Positions 1 through 6,371 of a stretch of DNA of 38,027 bases are shown piece after piece; position 1 is the stretch's first letter, and every line of letters starts with the position of its first letter. The DNA is taken from positions 1-38,027 of the forward strand of contig CADFJN010000023.1 of NCBI GenBank assembly GCA_902834555.1, written 5' to 3'. Both the position numbers and the translations under genes were made by a program. Source of the stretch: Atopobiaceae bacterium. Its GTDB lineage: Bacteria; Actinomycetota; Coriobacteriia; Coriobacteriales; Atopobiaceae. A model generated the notes under the pieces. That model ran no database searches. It was not told where the DNA came from and saw only the letters and a program-made list of their open reading frames with translations.

Positions 1-84
1 GGCCTTCTTGCCCTTGAGGTTCTTCACCTCGTGGCGAGCGCCCTCACCAAAGTACAGGTCACGCGGGTTGGTAAAACGTCCCAT
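1..84 (-). CDS. Iron-containing alcohol dehydrogenase, N-terminal part
   Basis: Only the first 28 codons lie in the window; the gene runs off the left edge. The visible N-terminus (MGRFTNPRDLYFGEGA, then HEVKNLKGKKA) matches the opening strand and 'P..I.FG.GA' loop of group III, iron-dependent alcohol dehydrogenases, which reduce aldehydes or oxidise alcohols with NAD(P)H in the cytoplasm. The ATG at 82-84 has a clear GGAGGA ribosome site at 91-96, six bases upstream, which fixes the start. It lies 375 bases beyond the cstA stop on the same strand, so it probably has its own promoter. The metal ligands and catalytic domain cannot be checked here, so the substrate is unknown. Confidence 0.75.
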   Translation of the reverse strand, partial: MGRFTNPRDLYFGEGARHEVKNLKGKKA

Positions 85-105
85 AGCACATCCTCCAATT
101 CACCG

Positions 106-123
106 GCCGCCACCGATGGCGGC
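106..123 (-). promoter_or_regulatory. Hairpin just upstream of the alcohol dehydrogenase ribosome site
   Basis: Perfect inverted repeat with arms GCCGCC and GGCGGC, ending about ten bases before the GGAGGA ribosome site of the minus-strand dehydrogenase gene. In the mRNA it would form a compact stem next to the translation start. A regulatory role is inference only. Confidence 0.3.
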
Positions 124-348
124 AAATGCCTGAGAAGACCCCTCGGCCTTCCCTGATGCCCTACCTGGAACAACTTGAAGCCGGACGAGCAGCGAAAAAC
201 GCACCGCCAGTCCGAACCTGAATGCGGCCCCATCCTATCAGATAGACGCCAGCGAGAGGCCACTTACGGCAGGCGGCTTCGCGCAGGAACAAGGCCGTAT
301 CCCTGCTCCACCGACGTCCATACCCTTGGTCTTCTCCGACACCCCGCT

Positions 349-375
349 GTGACTAAAACTACATATTTTCATCAC
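349..375. promoter_or_regulatory. Imperfect 27-bp dyad, possible operator
   Basis: Plus-strand arms GTGACTAAAA (349-358) and TTTTCATCAC (366-375) match as an inverted repeat with two mismatches per arm and a seven-base centre. It lies in the only AT-rich stretch of the gap upstream of the alcohol dehydrogenase gene. The GTGA/TCAC ends recall Rex or CRP-type sites, but the spacing is wrong for either. Confidence 0.35.
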
Positions 376-401
376 ATTTTGAAGCAGGAGGAATACGGGA
401 A

Positions 402-432
402 GGGCGTCCGATGCCACCGGCACCAGACGCCC
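402..432 (-). terminator. Hairpin after cstA, probable terminator
   Basis: Arms GGGCGTC (402-408) and GACGCCC (426-432) pair perfectly, and an inner TGCC/GGCA pair extends the stem. It starts about 26 bases beyond the cstA stop. The tail on the minus strand is only weakly U-rich, so Rho-independent action is uncertain. Confidence 0.5.
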
Positions 433-458
433 AGCCAAACACTCTGCGAGAACCCGCC

Positions 459-2315
459 TTACGCAGTGACCTCGGTCTTGGTGTCCACCGCAACGTCGCG
501 CTTGGACTCCTCAACGTGCTTGCGGCCAAGCTCAGACCACTCGGGCTCCTCGTCGGGAATGGAGCCAGGCTTCTTGGTGAAGAGCTCCTTCAGGCAGTTG
601 TACGCCACGATGACACCCAGGACCACGATCAGGATGGCGATTACGAGCTGCAGACCCTTGGTCGCGATCACCGCAAAAGACTGGTCGGCGGCAACGGCAG
701 TCCAGCAGCCATAGATGCTCATGCCAAGCGACGTGAAGGTGCATGCGAGCAGGAATGCCACGGGCACGTAGAGCATCCAACCCTTGCGACCAGTGCACTT
801 GCAGAAGACGGCGAGAGTGATCATGGTCATGCCGCCAAGCAGCTGGTTGGAAGCGCCAAACAGCGGCCAGATGTTGAGGTAGCCGCCGAAGCACAGGGCG
901 ATGCCCAGGACCAGCGTGACAGCGATGGAGAAGGCCGTGTTGGTGACGACCTTGCGGGCACCGGACTGCTCGGAAGAGCGGGAGGCGGCGTCGTTGGTCT
1001 CGTAGAAGAACTCCTGCCAGCTGGTGCGACCAATACGGGCAACGGCATCAACGGAGGTGAGTGCCAGCGCAGAGACGTTCATGGTCATGAAGACCGTAGC
1101 AAACGTGGCGTTGAAGCCCATGAGCTCCATACCGCGAGCAACGCCGGCGGCGAAGATCTGGAACGGCGTTGAAGCGGTGCCAGCGTTGAGGGCGCCCGTG
1201 CCGGCGGTATTCATGTCACCAAACATGATGCCAGCGGTCACGATGGCAAGCACGCCCACAAAGGACTCGAGGACCATGGCGCCGTAGCCAACGGGAAGCA
1301 TGTGGGTCTCGTTGGAAATCTGCTTAGAGGAGGTGCCGGAAGAGACAAGGCTGTGGAAGCCGGACAGGGCACCGCAGGCAACAGAGACGAACAGAACCGG
1401 GAAGAGGTAGTTGCCCTTAGCTGCCAGGGCGTCGAGCGTCTCGGAGCTGACGACCATCGGCGCCGTTATAGTGGCCTGGCCATTGATGCCCAGCGCGATG
1501 ATGCCGAGGACGGCGCACGCGATCATGGCGACCATCATGATGGTCGTAAGGAAGTCACGTGGGGTCTTGAGCGTCTGGATGGGCATGGCGCTTGCGAGAA
1601 TCAGGTAGAGCGTCACGACGGCAATCCAGCCAGTGGCGTTGAGGTAAATCGGGAACACCATGCCAAGCGCAAAGGGAACCGCGATGCACGCAAGGGCAAA
1701 CAGGAACTTTGCAACGCCCTTGAGGTCCCACTTGCGGCACGCCCACCCAAAGAAGATGGCGGAGAAGGTGAGCAAGATGGAGATGGTACCCGCGCAGCCA
1801 CCGGCGTAGGACTTGGCGAAGTCAACGGAACCATCGGCAGCAGCGGTGGTAGCAAACGTGCCCGCCACCATCGAGACGAACGCAGCGATGACAATGCAGC
1901 AGAACAGCCACGAGAAGGCCAGGAACAGATGGCGACCGGTCCTGCCAATGTACTTCTCGATAAGCTGGCCAAGCGACTTGCCGTTGTTCTTGACAGAAGC
2001 ATACAGGGCACCAAAGTCATGAACGGCGCCAAAGAAAATGCCGCCAACAAGGACCCAGAGAAGCACGGGGAGCCAGCCAAACATCATGGCGACAATGGTG
2101 CCCGTGACAGGGCCTGCGCCACAAATCGAGGAGAACTGGTGGGCAAACACGGAGAAGCGCTGCGCAGGCGAGAAGTCCTTGCCGTCCTCCATGCGGACCG
2201 CAGGGGTGAGGACCTCGGGATCGACGCCCCATGACTTAGCTAGCCAGCGCCCGTACCCGAGGTAGCCAATAATCAGGACCACCGCACTTATCAAGATGAT
2301 CGTGATGCCATTCAT
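459..2315 (-). CDS. cstA: Carbon starvation protein CstA family transporter
   Basis: A 618-residue polytopic membrane protein. CstA-family proteins, including E. coli CstA and BtsT, take up pyruvate and/or peptides when carbon is limiting. The sequence opens with a hydrophobic helix, then the family signature stretch containing FSVFAHQFSSICGAGPVTG, FGAVHDFGALYASVKNNGKS and repeated long hydrophobic segments to about residue 575, ending in a polar cytoplasmic tail. It is shorter than E. coli CstA (about 700 residues) but typical of Gram-positive members. The ATG has AAGGAGGT eight bases upstream. The gene faces away from the TPR pair across an AT-rich control region rich in repeats. No regulator gene is adjacent. 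The family call is firm; the substrate is inferred. Confidence 0.93.
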   Translation of the reverse strand: MNGITIILISAVVLIIGYLGYGRWLAKSWGVDPEVLTPAVRMEDGKDFSPAQRFSVFAHQFSSICGAGPVTGTIVAMMFGWLPVLLWVLVGGIFFGAVHDFGALYASVKNNGKSLGQLIEKYIGRTGRHLFLAFSWLFCCIVIAAFVSMVAGTFATTAAADGSVDFAKSYAGGCAGTISILLTFSAIFFGWACRKWDLKGVAKFLFALACIAVPFALGMVFPIYLNATGWIAVVTLYLILASAMPIQTLKTPRDFLTTIMMVAMIACAVLGIIALGINGQATITAPMVVSSETLDALAAKGNYLFPVLFVSVACGALSGFHSLVSSGTSSKQISNETHMLPVGYGAMVLESFVGVLAIVTAGIMFGDMNTAGTGALNAGTASTPFQIFAAGVARGMELMGFNATFATVFMTMNVSALALTSVDAVARIGRTSWQEFFYETNDAASRSSEQSGARKVVTNTAFSIAVTLVLGIALCFGGYLNIWPLFGASNQLLGGMTMITLAVFCKCTGRKGWMLYVPVAFLLACTFTSLGMSIYGCWTAVAADQSFAVIATKGLQLVIAILIVVLGVIVAYNCLKELFTKKPGSIPDEEPEWSELGRKHVEESKRDVAVDTKTEVTA

Positions 2316-2420
2316 GTCGTCTTACCTCCTTAGGGTAGGGCGCTGCGGACCGTTTCCGCTGTTTGCGCTCGGTGGGCGGCATGGTACAACCTTGAGATGA
2401 AATTGAATGTCTGTCTAACG

Positions 2421-2499
2421 CCAATAATTATTGGATATTTTTTACAGAATCTGGATATTTTTGGATATATTTCAAATAAATTCTCTTGTTATTGGATAT
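2421..2499. repeat. Four phased TGGATAT repeats plus a palindrome upstream of cstA
   Basis: TGGATAT occurs at 2432-2438, 2452-2458, 2462-2468 and 2493-2499. The steps are 20, 10 and 31 bases, close to whole DNA helical turns, so all copies would face the same side of the helix. CCAATAATTATTGG (2421-2434) is a perfect 14-bp palindrome overlapping the first copy. This fits an operator array for a cooperatively binding regulator, most likely acting on cstA. Confidence 0.6.
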
Positions 2500-2516
2500 T
2501 ATTTGCTAGTTCAAAA

Positions 2517-2623
2517 AACCGTTCGCAATAGCGCTCCCTGGAAACATTCTCCAAGATGTAATCGTTAGGGAACTCGTTTCGAAACATTTTTCAACCGTTC
2601 ACCGTATTTTGATAACCGTTCAA
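2517..2623 (+). promoter_or_regulatory. Direct repeats resembling LytTR response-regulator boxes
   Basis: AACCGTTC occurs at 2517-2524, 2593-2600 and 2614-2621. The last two are exactly 21 bases apart. As 9-mers (ACCGTTCAC and ACCGTTCAA, 12-bp gap) they fit eight of nine positions of the published LytTR-domain pattern of paired repeats separated by 12-13 bp. BtsR, a LytTR regulator, controls a CstA-family transporter in E. coli, which makes cstA a plausible target, although the boxes point toward the TPR genes. Confidence 0.45.
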
Positions 2624-2733
2624 AGCATTTGAGAGATTGCGATTATCGAATGCGGGCAGGTTGGCAAGTTACCCGTGGCGTCCTTGTCGTGCCACGCATG
2701 GGATACCATGAGAGCGACGAAAGGAGGCGCACC

Positions 2734-3807
2734 GTGGCGTTTGACCCCAGGAGAGAGGACTACCAGCGTCTGGCGCTACGCTATGCGCAGTCGCTGCCCA
2801 AGGGGAACCCCGTAGCCGCCGCCAAGGCGTTCACGGACTTTGGCCGTCGCTTTGCCCGTGATCGGGACACGCTTCCCCAGTCCGATGCCGACCGCGCCTT
2901 CCACCTTGTGGCCGTTGCCGCCGAGGTCATCGACTACCAGCTTCCCTTCTCCAGCGAAGCCAAGGCGGACACGCTAATCGCTCGTGGCCGCGACCTTCTT
3001 GACGAGGCAGTCTCGCTTGACCCAATGTGCCATGACGCCATTCGTATGCGCGCTTCTCGCACAAACCCCAGCTTCGACGCTCAGTTCACCTTTCTCCAAG
3101 AAGGGGCCAAAGAGGTTCTTGCGTCGTGTCAGGCGGCCCGCGCTGCCGTCCCGGATGACGGCGACGACGAGCGCATTGCCCTTGGCCGCGACATTGCCCT
3201 GCGTCCTTATCGGCGCTGGATGGCCGCTCTGGCCGAGGAGGCACTCATCTGCGGCCGGAACCACAGCTGCATAGAGGCAGGCGAGCGCCTGCTGGAGCAG
3301 GACCCCTCGGACCAGGCGGACGTTCGGTTCACGCTTGCCCTTGCCTACGCAAAGCTCGAGGATGAGGCATCCCTTGACGCGCTGGCCAAGTGCTACGGCA
3401 CCATCATCCCGGCACGCCCCGCAGACGACGCCTGGATGGGAATCGCACGGCTGGCGCTAGCGCACAAGAGCCACGACATGGGCCAGGCCCGACAGCTTCT
3501 CGAGCGCCTCATCGCCGCCTATCCGGGCTGTGCGTCCGCGCTCATCACGCAGACGGAGCTGCCGGACGGCGTCTTTGCCCGCCTCGCCGTACCACCTTAC
3601 AGCGAGGACGAGCTCATCCTTGCCGTCTCCGAGGCAACGGTGCTGCTCCAGGAGGGTGACGACAAGAGCGGGCGCGGAGTTCTCGGCTCTTGGGTTGCGC
3701 GGACCACGGCCAAGCTCTACCCCGAGGCGCTCGCCGAGGCACAGGAGCTTTCCACCCCTTACTACCAGCAGGACGAGAAGGGCATGCAGGATGGTGATGC
3801 CTCGTGA
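2734..3807 (+). CDS. TPR-like repeat protein, first of a tandem pair
   Basis: About 357 residues, predicted cytoplasmic, with no signal peptide or membrane segment. I chose the GTG at 2734 because AAAGGAGG lies six bases upstream; in-frame ATG and TTG codons further upstream lack such a site. The middle (ALRPYRRWMAALAEEALICG, then ERLLEQDPSDQADVR and LAYAKLEDE) has the helix-turn-helix rhythm of tetratricopeptide repeats and resembles the 'RPYMRA..LA..GR...A.E....L.P.D..G.R' block of bacterial ST7-like TPR proteins. The next gene has the same block, so the two are paralogues. Its stop overlaps that gene's start by four bases (GTGA), indicating translational coupling. I cannot assign a partner or function beyond protein-protein interaction. 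Confidence 0.75.
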   Translation: MAFDPRREDYQRLALRYAQSLPKGNPVAAAKAFTDFGRRFARDRDTLPQSDADRAFHLVAVAAEVIDYQLPFSSEAKADTLIARGRDLLDEAVSLDPMCHDAIRMRASRTNPSFDAQFTFLQEGAKEVLASCQAARAAVPDDGDDERIALGRDIALRPYRRWMAALAEEALICGRNHSCIEAGERLLEQDPSDQADVRFTLALAYAKLEDEASLDALAKCYGTIIPARPADDAWMGIARLALAHKSHDMGQARQLLERLIAAYPGCASALITQTELPDGVFARLAVPPYSEDELILAVSEATVLLQEGDDKSGRGVLGSWVARTTAKLYPEALAEAQELSTPYYQQDEKGMQDGDAS

Positions 3808-4775
3808 ACGGACGGGAGGAGCTTGTCCTCAGGTGCGCCCAGCGGCGCCGCGAGAAGATTGGCACCCTCTCTGACGAGGGATTTGCCGAGCTGTGTCTGG
3901 CCGTGCGCGAGAATCCCGCGGCCTTTGTTGACTCCCCCGAGCAGGCCTCGTTCGCCACGCTCGTTGGCGCGCTGGACGCGTTTCACCGCGCCGGCGCCGA
4001 TGACGACCTTCTCGACGACGAGGAGTTCCGCGCGGCACGCGAGCGCAGGTTGCAGACGCTCTCGGCAGCATGCGACCAGGCGCTCTCTCAGGACGGTGGC
4101 TGCCTGGACGCACGGCTCGTGCAGGTGCTTGCCGCAGACCTTGACCCAGATGACAGGCTTGACGCGCTACTCGAGATCGAGACAAAGGCCGACGAGATGA
4201 ACGAGCTTACCCTTGGCTCCACGGGCGATGCCTGGGATGACGTCTTCACGCGGCCAAGGCTGCGCCTGTGGGGCGCCATTGCACGCACCTGTCTTGCCGG
4301 TGGCCGCTACCGCATGGCGCTTGACGTCTCGCGCGGCCTCATGGCAGCATCACCAAAAGACCAGGTGGGCGGCAGGCTCACAGCTGCGCTGGCTCTGGCA
4401 CGCCTGGAGGACGAGGCGGGCTTCAACGAGCTTGACGCGCGCCTTGCCGGTCGCGAGAACTCCTGGCTCAATCTGGGGCGCACTATCCTCCTGTACAAGC
4501 TGGGTCGCATGAACGCCGCGCGGCGTGCACTGCGCGGGTACGGCGAGCTCTGCGAGGGGGCGGCGTACGCCCTGCTCAGACCCACGTTTGTAGAGATCTA
4601 CCTCCCCGACAGGCCAGAGGTTCCCGCAGGGGGCTTCGAGGAGGCAACGTTTGCCGTCCACGAGGCGGAGCCCATCATTGCAGACGTGCCCGACTTCATC
4701 GCCTGGGCGGACGCCTTCCCGTGGTTCCACGCTTCTGGCGAGGCATATGCGGAGGAGAACGGCTACGACTGGTAG
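3804..4775 (+). CDS. TPR-like repeat protein, second of a tandem pair
   Basis: A 323-residue soluble protein. The GTG start overlaps the TGA stop of the previous gene, so the two are almost certainly co-translated. Its core (RPRLRLWGAIARTCLAGGRY, then MAASPKDQVGGRLTAALALA and RLEDEAGFNELDARLAG) lines up with the TPR-like block of its neighbour, suggesting tandem duplication followed by divergence. A further helical pair (LNLGRTILLYKLGRMNAARR) follows, then an acidic and aromatic tail. No catalytic motif is visible. The -10 box of the tRNA-Glu gene follows 17 bases after the stop. Function unknown; it may work as a heteromeric scaffold with its partner. Confidence 0.75.
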   Translation: MNGREELVLRCAQRRREKIGTLSDEGFAELCLAVRENPAAFVDSPEQASFATLVGALDAFHRAGADDDLLDDEEFRAARERRLQTLSAACDQALSQDGGCLDARLVQVLAADLDPDDRLDALLEIETKADEMNELTLGSTGDAWDDVFTRPRLRLWGAIARTCLAGGRYRMALDVSRGLMAASPKDQVGGRLTAALALARLEDEAGFNELDARLAGRENSWLNLGRTILLYKLGRMNAARRALRGYGELCEGAAYALLRPTFVEIYLPDRPEVPAGGFEEATFAVHEAEPIIADVPDFIAWADAFPWFHASGEAYAEENGYDW

Positions 4776-4791
4776 AGGCGCGCCGCTCTGA

Positions 4792-4797
4792 TATACT
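4792..4797 (+). promoter_or_regulatory. -10 box of tRNA-Glu
   Basis: TATACT sits about nine bases before the mature tRNA 5' end, the right distance for a start site just ahead of the tRNA. The matching -35 region is poor, ending inside the upstream coding sequence. Confidence 0.5.
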
Positions 4798-4806
4798 CTC
4801 ATCTGC

Positions 4807-4881
4807 GTCCCCATCGTCTAGCGGTCAGGACATCGCCCTTTCAAGGCGACGACACGAGTTCGAGTCTCGTTGGGGGCACCA
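4807..4881 (+). tRNA. tRNA-Glu (anticodon TTC)
   Basis: The sequence folds as a standard cloverleaf. The acceptor arms GTCCCCA and TGGGGGC pair (one G-U), the anticodon loop is CTTTCAA with anticodon TTC, and the T arm contains GTTCGAGTC. Discriminator A and the CCA end are encoded. A terminator follows. Confidence 0.96.
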
Positions 4882-4894
4882 TTGGTACCAGGCT

Positions 4895-4928
4895 GCGGCC
4901 GTTCCTAACCCAGGGGCGGCCGCTTTTT
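4895..4928 (+). terminator. Rho-independent terminator after tRNA-Glu
   Basis: Perfect 7-bp arms GCGGCCG (4895-4901) and CGGCCGC (4917-4923) are followed directly by TTTTT, a textbook terminator. Confidence 0.85.
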
Positions 4929-5043
4929 CGCAGACAGAACAGACGGCACCGCCCCCGCGAACCGCGCCATCACGCTACTATGGCTGATAAGGTCACGTGC
5001 CCACGAGCGGCGCCGTGCCGCCCGCACCGAAGGGAGCTCGAGC

Positions 5044-5340
5044 ATGTCGGACAAGAAGAAGCGCATCCTCATCGCATGCGGCTCCGGCATTGTCACCTCG
5101 ACAATCGCGCGCAAGAAGATCGAAGAGCTTCTCGACGCGCACGGTTACAAGGGCAGCTACGAGATTGCGCAGGTGCCCCTGAGCACGGCACCCGAGAAGT
5201 CGAAGGACTGCGACTTCATGGTGGCAACCGCCATCCATCCCTCCGAGCTGAGCTGCCCGTTTGTCGACGGCACCCCCTACCTCACCGGCACCGGCGAAAA
5301 TGCCACCAACGAGCAGATTCTGCGCCTCATGGAGCAGTAG
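5044..5340 (+). CDS. PTS EIIB component, galactitol type
   Basis: A 98-residue cytoplasmic protein. EIIB proteins accept phosphate from EIIA on a cysteine and pass it to the sugar as it moves through EIIC. The P-loop KKRILIACGSGIVTSTIA, with the phospho-accepting Cys12, and the later stretch FVDGTPYLTGTG are typical of galactitol/ascorbate-like IIB subunits, and the length is normal. A GGGAG ribosome site precedes the ATG. No IIA, IIC or substrate enzyme lies next to it on this strand. The gene is bounded by the tRNA terminator and a convergent transketolase gene, so it looks like an orphan subunit that must work with components encoded elsewhere. Confidence 0.88.
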   Translation: MSDKKKRILIACGSGIVTSTIARKKIEELLDAHGYKGSYEIAQVPLSTAPEKSKDCDFMVATAIHPSELSCPFVDGTPYLTGTGENATNEQILRLMEQ

Positions 5341-5372
5341 ACCCTCCGCCAACCTTGCGCGACGGCGCCTCC

Positions 5373-6371
5373 CTACCCCAGCCGGGCGAGAATGGAGGCA
5401 GCCATAACCTCGGGCGTGAGCCCCGCACGCTCCAAGAGGCAGGCCTGCTCGTCGGCCTCGGGATAGCTGTCGGGCGCGCCCAGGCGCAGCAGCCCCGGAG
5501 CAGCACCACGATCGAGCAGCTCCTCGGCAAGAAGCCCGCCGAGCCCACCCACCACGCTGTGCTCCTCCACTGTCACGGCAAGTCGCGCATTGGCGAGAAG
5601 CTCAACAACGTGCCGGTCAAGCGGCTTTACGGTGCCAACGGCCACCATGCGGCAGGAAAGCCCCCGCTGGCGCAGCAGCTCGGTGGCGGCCAACGCGCGC
5701 GACGTGATGGAGCCGCAGGAGGCAATCGCAACGTCTGCCGTGCGGCCGAGCGCGTCATCCACAAGCACGCGACAGCGCCCAAGCTCGAAATTCCCGCTGG
5801 GAAGCGCAGGGTCACCAGCGGGCGCCTGCGTGATGCGGACGTAGGCCGGCCGCGGATTTCTCGCAAGCTCCGCGAGCGCGCAGGCAAGCTCGGTGTTAGT
5901 CGCAGGCGTCACCACGGTGAGGCCCGGAATCGAACGCATGCACGCGAGGTCCTCCAGCGCCATGTGGCTGGGGCCAAGGATTCCCGCATGGTAGCCCGCC
6001 CCAAGGCCAACCAGCACAGCGGGCGACTCCATCATTCCCAGGTTCACGCGCACCTGGTCGAGCACGCGGGCCGTGATGAACGGCGCATAGGAGGGGGCAA
6101 ACACGTGAAAGCCCTCGTTGGCAAGGGCCGAGGCAACCTCGACCTGGTTCTGCTCGGCAATGCCACACTGGATTACGGAACCAGGCAACTTTGAGCGCAG
6201 CGCATCAAGCGCGAGCCGACGGCCATAGTCCGAGACAACAGCCATGACCTGCGGGTCATTCTCGGCAATCTTTCCAAGCGCCCGGCCAAAGGCCACGCGC
6301 GAATCCAGCCCATCAAACTCGGCAGGGTCCGCAACGATCGCTGGGGCCGAAACAAGGGCATCCCTAGCCAT
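5373..6371 (-). CDS. Transketolase, C-terminal subunit
   Basis: A 332-residue protein equivalent to the C-terminal half of transketolase (pyrimidine-binding plus C-terminal domains). It should pair with the N-terminal half encoded just upstream to form a ThDP enzyme moving two-carbon ketol units between sugar phosphates. Visible marks are SRVAFGRALGKIAENDPQVM, the cofactor-activating glutamate region VIQCGIAEQNQVEVASALA, GILGPSHMALEDLACMRSIP and the C-terminal VTVEEHSVVGGLGGLLAEEL. The ATG overlaps the TAG of the upstream gene by eight bases, so the halves are translationally coupled and should be made in equal amounts. Split transketolases often serve sugar-catabolic operons in Gram-positives; the substrate pathway here is not shown. 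Confidence 0.9.
   Translation of the reverse strand: MARDALVSAPAIVADPAEFDGLDSRVAFGRALGKIAENDPQVMAVVSDYGRRLALDALRSKLPGSVIQCGIAEQNQVEVASALANEGFHVFAPSYAPFITARVLDQVRVNLGMMESPAVLVGLGAGYHAGILGPSHMALEDLACMRSIPGLTVVTPATNTELACALAELARNPRPAYVRITQAPAGDPALPSGNFELGRCRVLVDDALGRTADVAIASCGSITSRALAATELLRQRGLSCRMVAVGTVKPLDRHVVELLANARLAVTVEEHSVVGGLGGLLAEELLDRGAAPGLLRLGAPDSYPEADEQACLLERAGLTPEVMAASILARLG

Larger units (their letters stand above)
97..458. other. Intergenic leader between cstA and the alcohol dehydrogenase gene
   Basis: This 362-base gap contains no convincing gene: the short ORFs across it lack ribosome sites and recognisable sequence. It holds a hairpin just after cstA (402-432), an imperfect dyad (349-375) and a small perfect hairpin close to the dehydrogenase ribosome site (106-123, arms GCCGCC and GGCGGC). 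The distance from the dyad to the ATG implies an untranslated leader of about 250 bases if a promoter lies there. I recognise no riboswitch class in it. Confidence 0.5.
2316..2733. promoter_or_regulatory. Divergent control region between cstA and the TPR genes
   Basis: This 418-base gap contains no gene. It is sharply AT-rich from about 2400 to 2520 in otherwise GC-rich DNA. It contains four TGGATAT copies, a 14-bp perfect palindrome, three AACCGTTC copies, two GAAACATT copies (2541, 2581) and the palindrome GTTTCGAAAC (2576-2585). The density of short repeats suggests binding of two or more regulators. I could not place a convincing -35/-10 pair for either gene. Confidence 0.6.

Noticed and set aside
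121..190. CTGAGA and CCTGAT strings on the plus strand recalling a TPP riboswitch
   Set aside because: The remaining core and pairing are missing, and no plus-strand gene lies downstream.
349..375. Rex binding site before the alcohol dehydrogenase
   Set aside because: Rex sites have GTGA and TCAC close together in an 18-bp dyad; here the half-sites are too far apart.
175..714. Plus-strand frame spanning the cstA/alcohol dehydrogenase gap
   Set aside because: It overlaps the 3' end of cstA antisense, lacks a ribosome site and has no recognisable sequence.
2629..2733. TTG or ATG starts upstream of the first TPR gene
   Set aside because: The GTG at 2734 alone has a strong AAAGGAGG site at proper spacing; the longer frame runs into the regulatory repeats.
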